This document shows, in pieces, positions 13,135 to 22,661 of a stretch of DNA of 64,000 bases. Each line of letters starts with the position of its first letter. Positions within the stretch are counted from its first letter, which is position 1. This DNA comes from Bradyrhizobium canariense. GTDB lineage: Bacteria; Pseudomonadota; Alphaproteobacteria; Rhizobiales; Xanthobacteraceae. The translations under genes were made by a program, and so were the position numbers. The stretch is taken from assembly GCF_019402665.1 (NCBI RefSeq), contig NZ_VSST01000014.1:1-64000 (forward strand). The letters run 5' to 3'. Under the pieces are notes generated by a model. The model searched no databases. It was given only the letters and a program-made list of their open reading frames with translations, and was not told the origin of the DNA.

Positions 13135-15900
13135 CTACAGCGTCTTGAGATACTCGATCAGATCGTAGCGCTCGTTGTCGTCCTTGAACACGCGGCCGAT
13201 GACGCCGGGACGTTTTTCCTCGCCCGGTTTGCGCTCGAAGGAATGGCCGAGCACGCTGTTGCCCTGGATCGGATCCTTGTCCGACCCCGCCGAGAACTCG
13301 GTTTCACCCGTCTTGCACTTCTCGTTGGCGGTGACCGCAAAGCCGACGGTTACGGGATCATAGTCGCGGCGGCCCATGCAGAATTTTTGCGGGCGCTCGC
13401 TCGCAGGCTTCAGCAACCAGTAGAGAGACGGCACCGAACCGTTGTGCAGATAGGGCGCCGTGGCCCAGATGCCGTTCAGCGGCCGTGCCCGATAGCGTGC
13501 CCCACCCACCGGATTGAGGCAGTTCTTGCGCGCGAGATTCCACAATTTCGCCCGCTCGGCGTCCGGAGTCTTCTCGTCGTCCATCCATTTGCGGGCGACG
13601 AGATCCACCACCGTCATGAGCCCCAGCGCATAAACCATCTCGGTCGGCGAACTCGCGGTCGAGACATCGCATTGCCACCATTTCTGGAGGTCGGCCGTAT
13701 TCACCTTCAGGAAGCCGGGCAAATCGACGATCCTGTTGCTGAGCACGAGCGACTGTTCGGGATCCGTCTTGATCTCGTCGAGGGGGATCGTCACCGCGTT
13801 CAGCACCTTGCTGTCGCCGCTCGGCTCCCAATGTCCCGAAGACCAGAAAGCCGGGGTGTCGATCGCCGGCAAATGGCATCCGGAACACATCTCAGCGTAG
13901 ATCTTGCGGCCATTGTCGACCTTCTTCTGATCGAGCCTCCAATTGTCGCCGAGGATTTGCGAGGGCCATTTCGGCGCCAGCAGGCCGCCGAACTTCGGAC
14001 CGGTGGAGGGATCTGCCGTCTTGAACGGATCTGGCCCCCTGAGCATGTCCTCGATCCAGCCGAGCGTGTTGATATGAACGGAGGACCGCCACAGCCTGTC
14101 CTCCGGGTAGGCGTCGGACAGGTTGAGCAGCGCCGTCACGCCGAGGGCTTCGCCCGCGTTGCGGATCAGCGGCTGCTCGATCGAGGCGTCGTATTGGGCG
14201 AACTTGAACCAGGGCACGGTCCAGATCGGGGGATAGCTGACCGGGGCGTCCTGGGCGTGCAGGTTCTTTTCGAATCCCTTGATCCCGCTCAGCGCGAGAT
14301 CCTGTGAAAAGACCTGATTGCCGATGCGATTGAGGGCGTCGAGGCGACCAAACCCTTCCTCGGTGTCACTCTGCTGTCTGCCGTTCCAGGTCTTCTTGCC
14401 TTCAATCGTCTTTTGCTGAGTTTGCGCCCAGTCGATCAGGAAGTTGCCGATCGCGCTGAGCTTCTGCTTGAGCGCGGCACGGTCAGCCTTGCTGGCATTG
14501 GGGCCGAGTACGCGATCGGCGAAGCGCTGGAAGCGGAACGGCACGTAAAGCGTGTAGGCGATGGACAGGCCGGTGGAGAGCTCGAGCTTCTTCAGATCGG
14601 TCATGGCCGGACCGCCGTCGAAACGCACGTCCACGCCCTGGTAGTGGATCTGGCCGGTATGGCAGGCCGCGCAGGTCAGTCCGATCTTGTCCTCTTCGCG
14701 ATGGCCGGTCGCGGGATCGATGACACCGGTCATCCGTGCGAAGCCGACCGGCAGGCCATCGACGTTCTCTGCCGGCGTCCACCTCGTCGACCAATCCGGC
14801 ACCTGCGTCGTCTCGTAGACATTGGCGTAGCCGAAGCGGCGCAGTGACGTCGCGTCAGTCTGGATCGACTGCGGGCTCGGGATGAACCCGAAGCGCTCGA
14901 GATAGGCGCTGTCCGTCATCATGCCCGGCCGCGAGAACAGATGCAGGCGCGGCTGCTCCAGGGCCATGAACCATTCATAAGGCACCGGGAAGGTCGCTGT
15001 GCCCTGGCTGGCATGATGAAACCAGTGCCTGTCCTTCAGCGACCAGTTCTGTTCGAGCCAAAAGGCCGCCTTCGTCTCGTGGACCGTGGGCAAGGGCGGC
15101 GGCAGGAGATTCACGAGAATTCCCTTTTGCGGCAGCATGGCGCGCACCTGGTCGGGGAATTCGGCGACCGCAACGAGCAAGGCGAGACCGAGGGCGACGA
15201 GCAGGGCCGCAACCTTGAGGGCGCCCCGCACCACGCGCTGGCAGGTCGACAGCACCGGCTGCGAGACGAGCCGCTGATTGATGCGAGCAGGGAATTGCCG
15301 CTCGTTGAACAGAGTGCGCACGTCGGCCACGCTGAGATAGCGGTCCTCACCCGCGCCCTTGCCCACGATCTTCAGGAGGATCGGCCATTCGAACTTCATC
15401 AGCAGGGGGTAGTACCAGCGCGCGGCGCTGCCGGCGCGCTTGAGGTTGTCGCGCATGAAGACGCCGATTTCCGAGGCGTTGAGACCGGGCTCGGAGCCGC
15501 CGCCGTTCGGATCCTGGTAGGTCCGGCCGAAGCTCGCAAACCGCGCAAGCTCGTCCTCATCGACCTTGCCGTCGACGCCGAGCACGCGCGAGCCGGCACC
15601 GCGCTTGTCGAGAGGGCCGCCACGCAACGCGTCGAGCTGCGCGCCCGAAAATATGCTCTTGAGGACGTGACCAAGACCGTTGGCGATAAGCGCGACGCCG
15701 CGGACCTGGATGCGGGCCGAGACCTTCTTCAGCCCGGTCTCGCCGCTTGCATTCGCGATCGTTTGCGACAGCGTGCCGAGCGGGACGGTTCCGCCGTCAA
15801 CAAACCCTTCGCCGACGAGGCCGCGGAGGAATGGACACGGATTGTTCGGCGAGACCTGGATCGAGGGGGCGAAGGGGGGCTTCGGAGCGGAGTCATGCAT
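13135..15900 (-). CDS. RoxA-like di-haem cytochrome c peroxidase-family protein with N-terminal EF-hand-like module
   Basis: A 921-aa protein from the ATG at 15900, which has AGGA upstream. Residues about 20-190 form an unusual cytoplasmic module (FLRGLVGEGFVDGGTVPL, VLGVDGKVDEDELARF, LSVADVRTLFNERQFP) with EF-hand- or caleosin-like acidic loops. A single membrane helix (GALKVAALLVALGLALLVAV) follows at about 220-240. The remainder is periplasmic and carries two haem c sites, CAACHTG and CSGCHLP, plus WATAPYLHNGSVPSLYWLL near the C-terminus, as in RoxA and MauG/CcpA-related oxidases. The known RoxA acts on polyisoprene; the substrate here is unknown. Peroxidase or dioxygenase chemistry is inferred only. 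A TTG start further upstream is unlikely. It stands alone between an adenylate cyclase gene and a convergent hydrolase. Confidence 0.85.
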   Translation of the reverse strand: MHDSAPKPPFAPSIQVSPNNPCPFLRGLVGEGFVDGGTVPLGTLSQTIANASGETGLKKVSARIQVRGVALIANGLGHVLKSIFSGAQLDALRGGPLDKRGAGSRVLGVDGKVDEDELARFASFGRTYQDPNGGGSEPGLNASEIGVFMRDNLKRAGSAARWYYPLLMKFEWPILLKIVGKGAGEDRYLSVADVRTLFNERQFPARINQRLVSQPVLSTCQRVVRGALKVAALLVALGLALLVAVAEFPDQVRAMLPQKGILVNLLPPPLPTVHETKAAFWLEQNWSLKDRHWFHHASQGTATFPVPYEWFMALEQPRLHLFSRPGMMTDSAYLERFGFIPSPQSIQTDATSLRRFGYANVYETTQVPDWSTRWTPAENVDGLPVGFARMTGVIDPATGHREEDKIGLTCAACHTGQIHYQGVDVRFDGGPAMTDLKKLELSTGLSIAYTLYVPFRFQRFADRVLGPNASKADRAALKQKLSAIGNFLIDWAQTQQKTIEGKKTWNGRQQSDTEEGFGRLDALNRIGNQVFSQDLALSGIKGFEKNLHAQDAPVSYPPIWTVPWFKFAQYDASIEQPLIRNAGEALGVTALLNLSDAYPEDRLWRSSVHINTLGWIEDMLRGPDPFKTADPSTGPKFGGLLAPKWPSQILGDNWRLDQKKVDNGRKIYAEMCSGCHLPAIDTPAFWSSGHWEPSGDSKVLNAVTIPLDEIKTDPEQSLVLSNRIVDLPGFLKVNTADLQKWWQCDVSTASSPTEMVYALGLMTVVDLVARKWMDDEKTPDAERAKLWNLARKNCLNPVGGARYRARPLNGIWATAPYLHNGSVPSLYWLLKPASERPQKFCMGRRDYDPVTVGFAVTANEKCKTGETEFSAGSDKDPIQGNSVLGHSFERKPGEEKRPGVIGRVFKDDNERYDLIEYLKTL

Positions 15901-16075
15901 GGCCCAAAATCCTGAAAACGGCGAATCGTGAAATACAGACGCGGCGATAGAGCGCGGAAAGTCCTGACAAACCGACAACACGTTATACTACTTCAGCGTG
16001 TAGCGGAGTGTGGCTGAATTCACTGTCGTGTCAATAAAGGCGGAGGGGACATTGCCGGGTGGCCGCGGCTGGCCC

Positions 16076-17872
16076 TCAGGATTCGGCGACGCGTTTGACG
16101 TCGCTCAAGACCAGGGTCAGTTTGCCGAGCGGCACGCCCGCATTCAAGAGTCCGGCGCGGTAATGGGCGAGGTCCTCGGGCCGCTTCCAGTGGAAATTGC
16201 GCAAATGGCGGTCGACATTGAGTGTCGGGTAATTAGCCATGAGCACGCGGGTCGCCTCGATCGCCTCGTCGCCCCGCCCCAATTGCGCCAGCGCCGCGGC
16301 GCGGATTGCCAGCGCCTGCAAATGGTTCGGGTTGATGTAGAGTTGCTCTCGAGCCCATGACAGGGTCGCGTCATATTGGCCCAGCAAATAATGGCTGAAG
16401 GCGTTCAGTGCGGCCCATTGGTAGCGCGGATCGCTGTTGTCGCGCTGTGCGGCCATCGAGAACAGCTCGATCGCCTCGCGGTGCTCGCCGACGGCGAAAT
16501 GGCAGATGCCGAGCACGCCGCGCGCGCCGTTGTCGTAGGGGTTGAGCGCGACGGCGCGTTTGGCGGCATCCATCGCGGCCTCGTAATGGCCCTCCAGCGC
16601 GTGGGTCCAGGACAGGATCGAGAACGCAAATGACGAGCGCGGGTCGAGCCGGACGCTGGTTTCGGCAAGCTTCATCGCCTCGGCCCACATCTCGCGCGTG
16701 CCCTTGACCCAGCCGAAATGGATACTCTGGATCTGGATCGTGGCGAGATAGGCATGCGCAATCGACAGCTTGGGCTCGAGCCTGATGGCCTCCCGGAACA
16801 GGTCGACGGCGATGGCCAGGTCTTCCTTGGTTTGCCGATAATAGTGCGACAGCCCTTTGAGGAAGCGGTCCCAGGCGGTGACGTCGGTCGACAGCCGCGC
16901 CGGCGCCGAGGCCTCGGCCCGGACGATCTCGGTGGCGATGGCGGCGGACAGGTTGGTGGTGATCTCGTCCTGCATCGCGAAGAGATCGCCGATGTCGCGG
17001 TCGTAGCGGCCAGTCCAGAGCTGCTCGCCGGTCTCCGGCGCGATCAGCTCTGCGGTGACGCGGATCTTGGCTCCGGCACGCCGCACCGAACCCTGGATCA
17101 GATAGCTAGCGTCGATCTCCCGCGCGATCAGGCGGGTGCTGACGTTGTTGCCCTTGAACACGAACGTCGAGTTGCGGCTCAGCACGCGATAGAAGGATTG
17201 CAGCGACAGCGCGTGAATCAAATCTTCGGTCAGGCCATCGGAGAAATACTCGTCCTGGGCGTCGCTGAGATTGGCAAAAGGCAGCACGCCGACGATCGCG
17301 GTGCGGTACTGCTGCGAGAGGGCGGATGCCTCCCTCAGCGCGGGCGCAAGCGCCGGTGCACCCTCAGGCGTCCAGGTCCAGACCCCGATCGGATCCTTGA
17401 TGTTCTTGAAGCGGTGGTTGCCGGCATCGACCAGCGGCACGGTGAGATGCTTGCCGGCCTCCTTGTAGGCCTTGGCCGAGATCGCGAAGCCGCCGGGGCT
17501 CGCCACGGCTTCGAGGCGGACGGCAATGTTGACATCGTCACCGAAGACCTCGTCCTCGTCGGCGATGACATCACCCATATGGATCCCGAGGCGGAACTGC
17601 ATGGCGCGATCGGCGGGCAGATGGTGATTGCGCTCCGCCATCAGCGTCTGCATCGCGATCGCGGCCTCGGTGGCGCCGACGATCGAGGGGAATTCCAGCA
17701 GGAAGCCGTCGCCGGTGTTTTTGACGACGCGGCCGCCGTGATTGAGGATGATGGGGTGGATCGCGCTGCGATGGGCCTTGAAGGCGGCATGGGTGCCGGC
17801 CTCATCGGTGCCCATCATGCGCGAATAGCCGGCGACATCGGCGCAGACAATGGCAGCCAGACGTCTTTCCAT
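16076..17872 (-). CDS. Class III adenylate/guanylate cyclase with TolB-like and TPR domains
   Basis: A 598-aa cytoplasmic signalling protein. The N-terminal 170 residues are a class III cyclase catalytic domain. It has metal-binding Asp residues in ADVAGYS and NTGDGFLLEF, the preceding Lys in VKNTGDG, and the Asn/Arg pair in GDDVNIAVRLE, so it should be active. Residues about 200-330 (VGVLPFANLSDAQDEYFSDGLTEDL...) resemble the TolB-N/FlgO domain common in rhizobial CyaA-type proteins. The C-terminal 250 residues are TPR repeats with alternating Ala/Leu helices, likely for protein contacts. I chose the ATG at 17872, with GGAG 8 bp upstream, over a TTG 15 bp earlier. Nucleotide specificity and stimulus are not evident. 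No obvious operon partners. Confidence 0.9.
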   Translation of the reverse strand: MERRLAAIVCADVAGYSRMMGTDEAGTHAAFKAHRSAIHPIILNHGGRVVKNTGDGFLLEFPSIVGATEAAIAMQTLMAERNHHLPADRAMQFRLGIHMGDVIADEDEVFGDDVNIAVRLEAVASPGGFAISAKAYKEAGKHLTVPLVDAGNHRFKNIKDPIGVWTWTPEGAPALAPALREASALSQQYRTAIVGVLPFANLSDAQDEYFSDGLTEDLIHALSLQSFYRVLSRNSTFVFKGNNVSTRLIAREIDASYLIQGSVRRAGAKIRVTAELIAPETGEQLWTGRYDRDIGDLFAMQDEITTNLSAAIATEIVRAEASAPARLSTDVTAWDRFLKGLSHYYRQTKEDLAIAVDLFREAIRLEPKLSIAHAYLATIQIQSIHFGWVKGTREMWAEAMKLAETSVRLDPRSSFAFSILSWTHALEGHYEAAMDAAKRAVALNPYDNGARGVLGICHFAVGEHREAIELFSMAAQRDNSDPRYQWAALNAFSHYLLGQYDATLSWAREQLYINPNHLQALAIRAAALAQLGRGDEAIEATRVLMANYPTLNVDRHLRNFHWKRPEDLAHYRAGLLNAGVPLGKLTLVLSDVKRVAES

Positions 17873-18118
17873 ATTCCGGAGCTCCAAGAGACTTGCAAGA
17901 GACTTGGAAGAGATCGAGGACCGGCCACGGCGTGGCCGTCGCCTCGAATCCCGCGTTCAAAGAACCCGTTCCTTATAGAGCAGATGAGGCCGAGCGAAAG
18001 TACGAACCGCATTGCAAATTCGAGGTAAATCCTCGGCAATCCCGGCAGTGGACGGGGACGAGCGAACCCACTAAGCCGGCCTCTTGGGCCACGGTTGGGC
18101 GGCGGAGGTACGTCACAC

Positions 18119-18751
18119 ATGCTGGGCATTCACGAAATCTGGCTCTTCGTCCTGTCGGGCGTGCTGCTCAACATCACGCCGGGGCCCGATACGGTCTATG
18201 TGATCGGCCGCAGCATGCAGCTGGGCTGGCGAGGTGGCGCCGCGGCCGCGCTGGGCATCAGTTGCGGCTGCTTTTTCCATGTCGCGGGCGCCGCGATCGG
18301 GCTTTCGGCCCTGCTGATGGCCTCATCGACCGCGTTCTCGATCCTGAAGCTGGTTGGAGCGGCCTATCTCGTCGTGACCGGGCTTCAGATGCTGTGGTCG
18401 CGCCCGGTGCCGGCCTCGGCCATCGACGAGCCGGTGCAGAGCTCGCTGCGGAGGGTATTCCTCCAGGGCGTCTTCACCAACGCGCTCAATCCCAAGGTCG
18501 CGCTGTTCTTCCTGGCCTTCCTGCCGCAATTCGTCGCAGCCGACTCGGCGCACAAGCCGCTCGCCTTCCTGACGCTCGGCCTGATCTTCATCTGCACGGG
18601 AACGCTGTGGTGCCTGGTGCTGGCGGCGTTCGCGGCAAGGGCCGCCCACCGCCTGCGGAGCTCCGAAGGCGCGATCGCCTGGGTCAACCGTGCCCTCGGC
18701 GGCCTCTTCATCTATCTCGGCGTCCGCGTCGCCATGCTGGAGACGCGGTAA
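18119..18751 (+). CDS. LysE/RhtB family amino-acid exporter
   Basis: A 210-aa inner-membrane protein with about six hydrophobic helices. It starts MLGIHEIWLFVLSGVLLNITPGPDTVYVIG, where the NITPGPD motif is the family hallmark. A charged loop (LWSRPVPASAIDEPVQ) precedes the NALNPKVALFFLAFLPQF motif in the second half. The start at 18119 is supported by GGAGG at 18103-18107. Members export amino acids such as lysine, homoserine or threonine; the substrate here is not predictable. It is convergent with the TauE exporter, 6 bp away, and divergent from the cyclase gene. Confidence 0.92.
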   Translation: MLGIHEIWLFVLSGVLLNITPGPDTVYVIGRSMQLGWRGGAAAALGISCGCFFHVAGAAIGLSALLMASSTAFSILKLVGAAYLVVTGLQMLWSRPVPASAIDEPVQSSLRRVFLQGVFTNALNPKVALFFLAFLPQFVAADSAHKPLAFLTLGLIFICTGTLWCLVLAAFAARAAHRLRSSEGAIAWVNRALGGLFIYLGVRVAMLETR

Positions 18752-18757
18752 CTTCTT

Positions 18758-19510
18758 TTACGCGAATTCCTTCAGCAGCGCGCTGCCGGCGAGATAGAGG
18801 CCGAGCAGGATCATCGCGATCAGGAACCAGCGGCGAAACGCTTCCGCCGGCATCCGCGCCCGCACCGTTTGGCCGATGTACATGCCGGCAAACGCGCACG
18901 CCATGCCGACGGCGCCCGGCACCGCATTGGCCGGCGTCAGCAATCCGCCCGCGGTGAGGTTGAAGGCGAGCGCCAATGTCGCCGTCGTGAAGAACACGCC
19001 GAGCGCCTGCACCAGCTCGTCCTTCTCCATGCCGATCGCCTGCATGAACGGCATCGAGGGGATCACCTGCACGCCGGTCGAGGCCGAGATCACGCCGGTG
19101 ACCACACCGACGACGCCACCGACCCATTTCTCGTTCTTTGGCGCAACGTGAAACTGGAATTTGTTCAGCCCGATGATCGCGTAGATGACGAGCAGGACGC
19201 CGAGCACGATCGTGCCGTAGCGCGCATGCGGGCCGGTGAGCGCGCCGGCATTGAGCCAGCACCCGATCACGGTGCCGATCATCAGCGGCCACAGCCGCCG
19301 CAGGATGTCGCGCAAATGGGGGCCGACGAAAGTCTGCCAGATGTTGGTGACGATGGCGGGCACGATCACGATGGCGATCGCGCGGCTCGGCGCCATGCTC
19401 ACGGCGAGCAGTCCCATGGACACCGTCGGCAGGCCAAGCCCGACCACGCCCTTGACGAAGCCGGCGAGCAGGAAGATGGCGGCGATGAGAATGAGGAGCG
19501 GGTCGATCAT
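18758..19510 (-). CDS. TauE/SafE family sulfite/organic anion exporter
   Basis: A 250-aa membrane protein with about eight hydrophobic segments and the duplicated architecture of the family. The N-terminal unit contains LAGFVKGVVGLGLPTVSMG, and the second unit has VVGVVTGVISASTGVQVIPSMPFMQA. The ATG at 19510 begins MIDPLLILIAAIF; a longer frame to 19543 lacks family similarity. Members move sulfite, sulfoacetate or other small anions across the inner membrane. It is transcribed divergently from a LysR gene 89 bp away, which is the likely regulator. Confidence 0.9.
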   Translation of the reverse strand: MIDPLLILIAAIFLLAGFVKGVVGLGLPTVSMGLLAVSMAPSRAIAIVIVPAIVTNIWQTFVGPHLRDILRRLWPLMIGTVIGCWLNAGALTGPHARYGTIVLGVLLVIYAIIGLNKFQFHVAPKNEKWVGGVVGVVTGVISASTGVQVIPSMPFMQAIGMEKDELVQALGVFFTTATLALAFNLTAGGLLTPANAVPGAVGMACAFAGMYIGQTVRARMPAEAFRRWFLIAMILLGLYLAGSALLKEFA

Positions 19511-19599
19511 ATCTGCACATTGACCGATGCCGCGCGTCGGCACAATCTGTAGCTTACGGAGAAAGCCTTCGTCTGGAGCGAAGGCTGGAGGGACCCGGG
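19511..19599. promoter_or_regulatory. Divergent TauE/LysR control region with two inverted repeats
   Basis: The spacer holds TGCCG-N5-CGGCA at 19528-19542, a LysR-box-like dyad although the spacing is not the exact T-N11-A, and a perfect AGCCTTCG-N7-CGAAGGCT at 19564-19586, just ahead of the LysR Shine-Dalgarno (GGAGGG). The first is a candidate operator and the second could form a leader hairpin. Both are inferences. Confidence 0.45.
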
Positions 19600-20490
19600 A
19601 TGCGCTTCGACCTCGTCGACCTCCAGCTGTTTATCGCGGTCGCCGACCAGCGCAGCATCACCCGCGGCGCGGAGCGGTCGCATCTGGCGCTAGCCTCAGC
19701 CAGCGCGCGCATCAAGGGGCTGGAGGATGCGCTCGGCGTCGCGCTGCTCAAGCGCGGGCGCCGCGGCGTTGAGTTGACCTCGGCCGGCGAGAGCCTGCTC
19801 GATCACGCCCGTCTCGTCATTCACCAGATCGACGCCATGCGGGGCGATCTCGCCGGCTTTGCCAGCGGCGTGCGCGCGAGCGTGCATTTCCTCGCGAATA
19901 CCTCCGGCCTCTCGGAGCATCTGCCGAAGGCGCTTGCCGGCTTCCTGCGCGAGCATCGCGACGTCGCCATCGACATCGAGGAGCGCGAGAGCACCGACAT
20001 CGCGGCCGCGATCACTGCGGGCGCGGCCGATCTCGGCTTCGCAGCCGAGCACGCGCTGCCCGATCATATCGAGCGATTCGCCTTCAGCGAGGATCGCCTG
20101 ACGCTGGTGACGTCCAGGCGCGGCCCGTTCGCCGGCCGCCGCGCGATCGATTTCCAGGAGGCGGGCGCTTGCGACTTCGTCGGGCTCACCAGCGCCACCG
20201 CGCTTCAGGTGCATATTTCGAAGCACGCCGCTCGGCTCGGCATGCGGCCGCATTACCGCGCACGCCTGCGCGATTTCGACGCGATCTGCCAGATGGTCGC
20301 CGCCGATGTCGGCGTTGCCCTGGTGCCCGAAGCCGCGGCCCGCCGCTGCGCGAAACTGATGCCGCTTGCCATGGTCCGCCTGCGCGATACCTGGGCCAAC
20401 CGCAAACTCGTGATCTGCGCGCGAAGCTTCAAGACGCTGCCGCGCCCGGCAAAGATGCTGGTGGAGCATTTGCGGTCTGCGGCAGTGTGA
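19600..20490 (+). CDS. LysR family transcriptional regulator
   Basis: A 296-aa regulator. The winged helix-turn-helix spans residues 1-60 (MRFDLVDLQLFIAVADQRSITRGAERSHLALASASARIKGLE), followed by a linker helix and a periplasmic-binding-protein-like effector domain from about residue 90 to 290. GGAGGG precedes the ATG. The effector domain is of the generic type and gives no ligand clue. Because it is divergent from the TauE/SafE exporter gene, it probably controls that exporter and itself. It is convergent with the Bug-type binding protein gene, 8 bp away. Confidence 0.93.
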   Translation: MRFDLVDLQLFIAVADQRSITRGAERSHLALASASARIKGLEDALGVALLKRGRRGVELTSAGESLLDHARLVIHQIDAMRGDLAGFASGVRASVHFLANTSGLSEHLPKALAGFLREHRDVAIDIEERESTDIAAAITAGAADLGFAAEHALPDHIERFAFSEDRLTLVTSRRGPFAGRRAIDFQEAGACDFVGLTSATALQVHISKHAARLGMRPHYRARLRDFDAICQMVAADVGVALVPEAAARRCAKLMPLAMVRLRDTWANRKLVICARSFKTLPRPAKMLVEHLRSAAV

Positions 20491-20498
20491 GCTCTGCG

Positions 20499-21464
20499 CT
20501 ACCTCGCGGTCTCCACGCCAGCGTCCTTGATCACCTTCGCCCATTTCTTGGTCTCGTCCGCGATGAAGCTGCGAAAATGCTCCGGCTCATCGCCGACAAG
20601 CGTCGCGCCCTGGGCGGCGAGCTTTTCCTTCACCGCGGGATCCGCCATCGCCTTCGTGGCGAGGGCATGCAGCGCCGCGACGATCTCCTTCGGCGTGCCC
20701 TTCGGCGCCACCATGCCGTACCAGTTCTCGATGCGCAGATCGGCAAAGCCGGCTTCCGCCGTGGTCGGCACGTCAGGCGCCGTCGGCGAACGCTCGGCGG
20801 AGCCCACCGCGATCGGCCGCAGGGCGCCCGCCTTGACCTGCGGCAGCAGCACGGGGAGATCCAGGAACGTCATCTGCACCTGCTGGCCCAGCAGATCGTT
20901 CACGGCGGGCGCCGCGCCGCGATAGGGCACGTGCACGATGCCGATCTTCGCCGTCAGCTTGAACAATTCGCCGGCGAGATGCGGCAGGCTGCCGGGGCCG
21001 GAGGAGGCGAAGTTGAGCTTTCCGGGCTGCGCCTTGGCGAGCGCGATCAATTCCGCGATGTCCTTTGCGGGAACGTTGGTGGCGACAACGAGCATTTCCG
21101 GCACGGTCGCCACCAGCGTCACTGGTGTGAGGTCGTTGAGCGTATCGTAGGCGACCCTTTCCATGCTCGGGCTGATCGCCAACGCGCCGGCGCTGGAGAT
21201 CGCGATGGTGTAGCCGTCGGGTGCAGCCTTGGAGACGGCATCGGTGCCGAGCACGCCGCCCTGGCCGCCGCGATTGTCGATCAGAACCGGCTGCCCTGAC
21301 AGCTCCGACATACGCTGGCCGATCACCCGCGCGATGATGTCGTTGGGGCCGCCGGCCGGGAACGGCACGATCAGCTTGATCGGCCTGGCCGGGAAATTCT
21401 GGGCGGAGGCGAGCGTCGGAAACAGAAGCAGGAATGCGAGGAGGAGCCTACGCCGGGTTTTCAT
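20499..21464 (-). CDS. Tripartite tricarboxylate transporter substrate-binding protein (Bug/TctC)
   Basis: A 321-aa periplasmic binding protein. The ATG at 21464 (Shine-Dalgarno AGGGAG) starts MKTRRRLLLAFLLLFPTLASAQ, a signal peptide cut after ASA. The mature start NFPARPIKLIVPFPAGGPNDIIAR is the Bug family signature, with the VENRGG-like segment VLIDNRGGQGGVLG after it. It presumably delivers a carboxylate or similar ligand to a TctAB permease. No TctA or TctB gene is nearby, so this is an orphan receptor, as is common in the genus. The longer frame to 21527 reads through a dispersed palindrome and is not the real start. Confidence 0.93.
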   Translation of the reverse strand: MKTRRRLLLAFLLLFPTLASAQNFPARPIKLIVPFPAGGPNDIIARVIGQRMSELSGQPVLIDNRGGQGGVLGTDAVSKAAPDGYTIAISSAGALAISPSMERVAYDTLNDLTPVTLVATVPEMLVVATNVPAKDIAELIALAKAQPGKLNFASSGPGSLPHLAGELFKLTAKIGIVHVPYRGAAPAVNDLLGQQVQMTFLDLPVLLPQVKAGALRPIAVGSAERSPTAPDVPTTAEAGFADLRIENWYGMVAPKGTPKEIVAALHALATKAMADPAVKEKLAAQGATLVGDEPEHFRSFIADETKKWAKVIKDAGVETAR

Positions 21465-21478
21465 GCAGGCTCCCTGAA

Positions 21479-21523
21479 GCATGATCCGGAAAAGTGTGCA
21501 GCGGTTTTCCGAGAGGATCATGC
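21479..21523. repeat. Dispersed rhizobial palindrome (GCATGATCCGGAAAA type)
   Basis: GCATGATCCGGAAAA at 21479-21493 is the inverted counterpart of TTTTCCGAGAGGATCATGC at 21505-21523, with an imperfect match around GAGA. I recognise this as a short repeat seen many times in Bradyrhizobium genomes. Here it lies in the region upstream of the Bug-type gene. Confidence 0.75.
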
Positions 21524-21539
21524 GCAAACAATAGATCGC

Positions 21540-22322
21540 CTATCCGTTGAGCAGTTTCAGTGCTTCTTCGTGAACCCTGGCGTCGCCGGCCGCGACGATA
21601 CGGCCGCCGCCCTGCGCCGGCTTGCCTTCCCAGGTGGTGACGACGCCGCCGGCGCCGGTCACGATCGGGATCAGGGCTGCGATGTCGTAAGGCTTCAGCT
21701 CGGTCTCAACCACGAGATCGACGTGACCTGCCGCCAGCATGCAATAGGAGTAGCAGTCGCCGCCATAGCGCGACAGCCGCGCGCCCTGCTCGATGCGGCC
21801 GAAGATGGCGCGGTCGCGCTCGTTCATCAGCAGCGGGCTGGTGGTGTAGGTCGTCGCCTCCGACAGCGAAGCACAGCGCCGGACCTGGAGCCGGCGCTCG
21901 CCGGAGGGGCCTTTATAATGAGCGGAGCCGCTGTCGCCGGAAAAGCGTTCGCCGATGAAGGGCTGGTGCATCATGCCGTAGACCGGCGTGCCCTTGTGCA
22001 GGAGCGCGATCAGGGTGCCCCAGATCGGAAAGCCGCCGATGAAGGATTTGGTGCCGTCGATGGGGTCGAGCACCCAGACATAGTCCGAATCCTCGCGCTC
22101 GTTGCCGAATTCCTCGCCGACGATGCCGTGCTGGGGAAAGTTGGCCTTGATCAGACGCCGCATCACCGCCTCCGCAGCGCGATCGGCCTCGGTCACGGGG
22201 TCGAATTCCCTAGTCTTGCTCTTGTCCTCGATCGACAGCGAGGTGCGGAAGAATGGCAGGATGGTTTCGCCGGAGGCGGTGGCGAGCCGTCCGATGAAGG
22301 CGGAGAAATCGATCACCGTCAC
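21540..22322 (-). CDS. hisN: Histidinol-phosphatase, inositol monophosphatase family
   Basis: A 260-aa Mg-dependent phosphatase of the IMPase superfamily. The metal and phosphate motifs are present: EADRAAE, IVGEEFGNE, WVLDPIDGTKSFIGGFPIWGTLI (the DPIDGT signature) and the C-terminal LKPYDIAALIPIVTGAGG. The overall sequence resembles HisN-type histidinol-phosphatases used by alphaproteobacteria for histidine biosynthesis, but some members act on inositol phosphates (SuhB), so the substrate is not certain. No other his genes are adjacent. The gene is divergent from a suhB/mmgR-like sRNA. Confidence 0.88.
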   Translation of the reverse strand: MTVIDFSAFIGRLATASGETILPFFRTSLSIEDKSKTREFDPVTEADRAAEAVMRRLIKANFPQHGIVGEEFGNEREDSDYVWVLDPIDGTKSFIGGFPIWGTLIALLHKGTPVYGMMHQPFIGERFSGDSGSAHYKGPSGERRLQVRRCASLSEATTYTTSPLLMNERDRAIFGRIEQGARLSRYGGDCYSYCMLAAGHVDLVVETELKPYDIAALIPIVTGAGGVVTTWEGKPAQGGGRIVAAGDARVHEEALKLLNG

Positions 22323-22661
22323 GGCGTATCCTCAAAAAGCGAAAGTCGGGTGAAGCTCACTCCTGCCTAGCTCAAATCGGAAGAATCGTGCAGCGCTGTC
22401 TTGCTTTTGCACCCTGGTATTTTGGATGCGGGAAGCATTCGCCTCGTCGAAGACACCCGCTGGGCAAATATCGATCATTGAGTTGAAACCTTAGTTCCGG
22501 GCCTGCCTTGTTCGTATGCAAATGACTATCAACCCATTGAATTTCCTTATCAAAGGAACTGAATCTGGGTTTCTCTGGAAGCAACCGAGCTATGTCCTCA
22601 TTGCATGGGAAATCGCTCGAAAGCCCTTGCACTTTGTGCGTCGCGGCCGCATATTGTTGCG

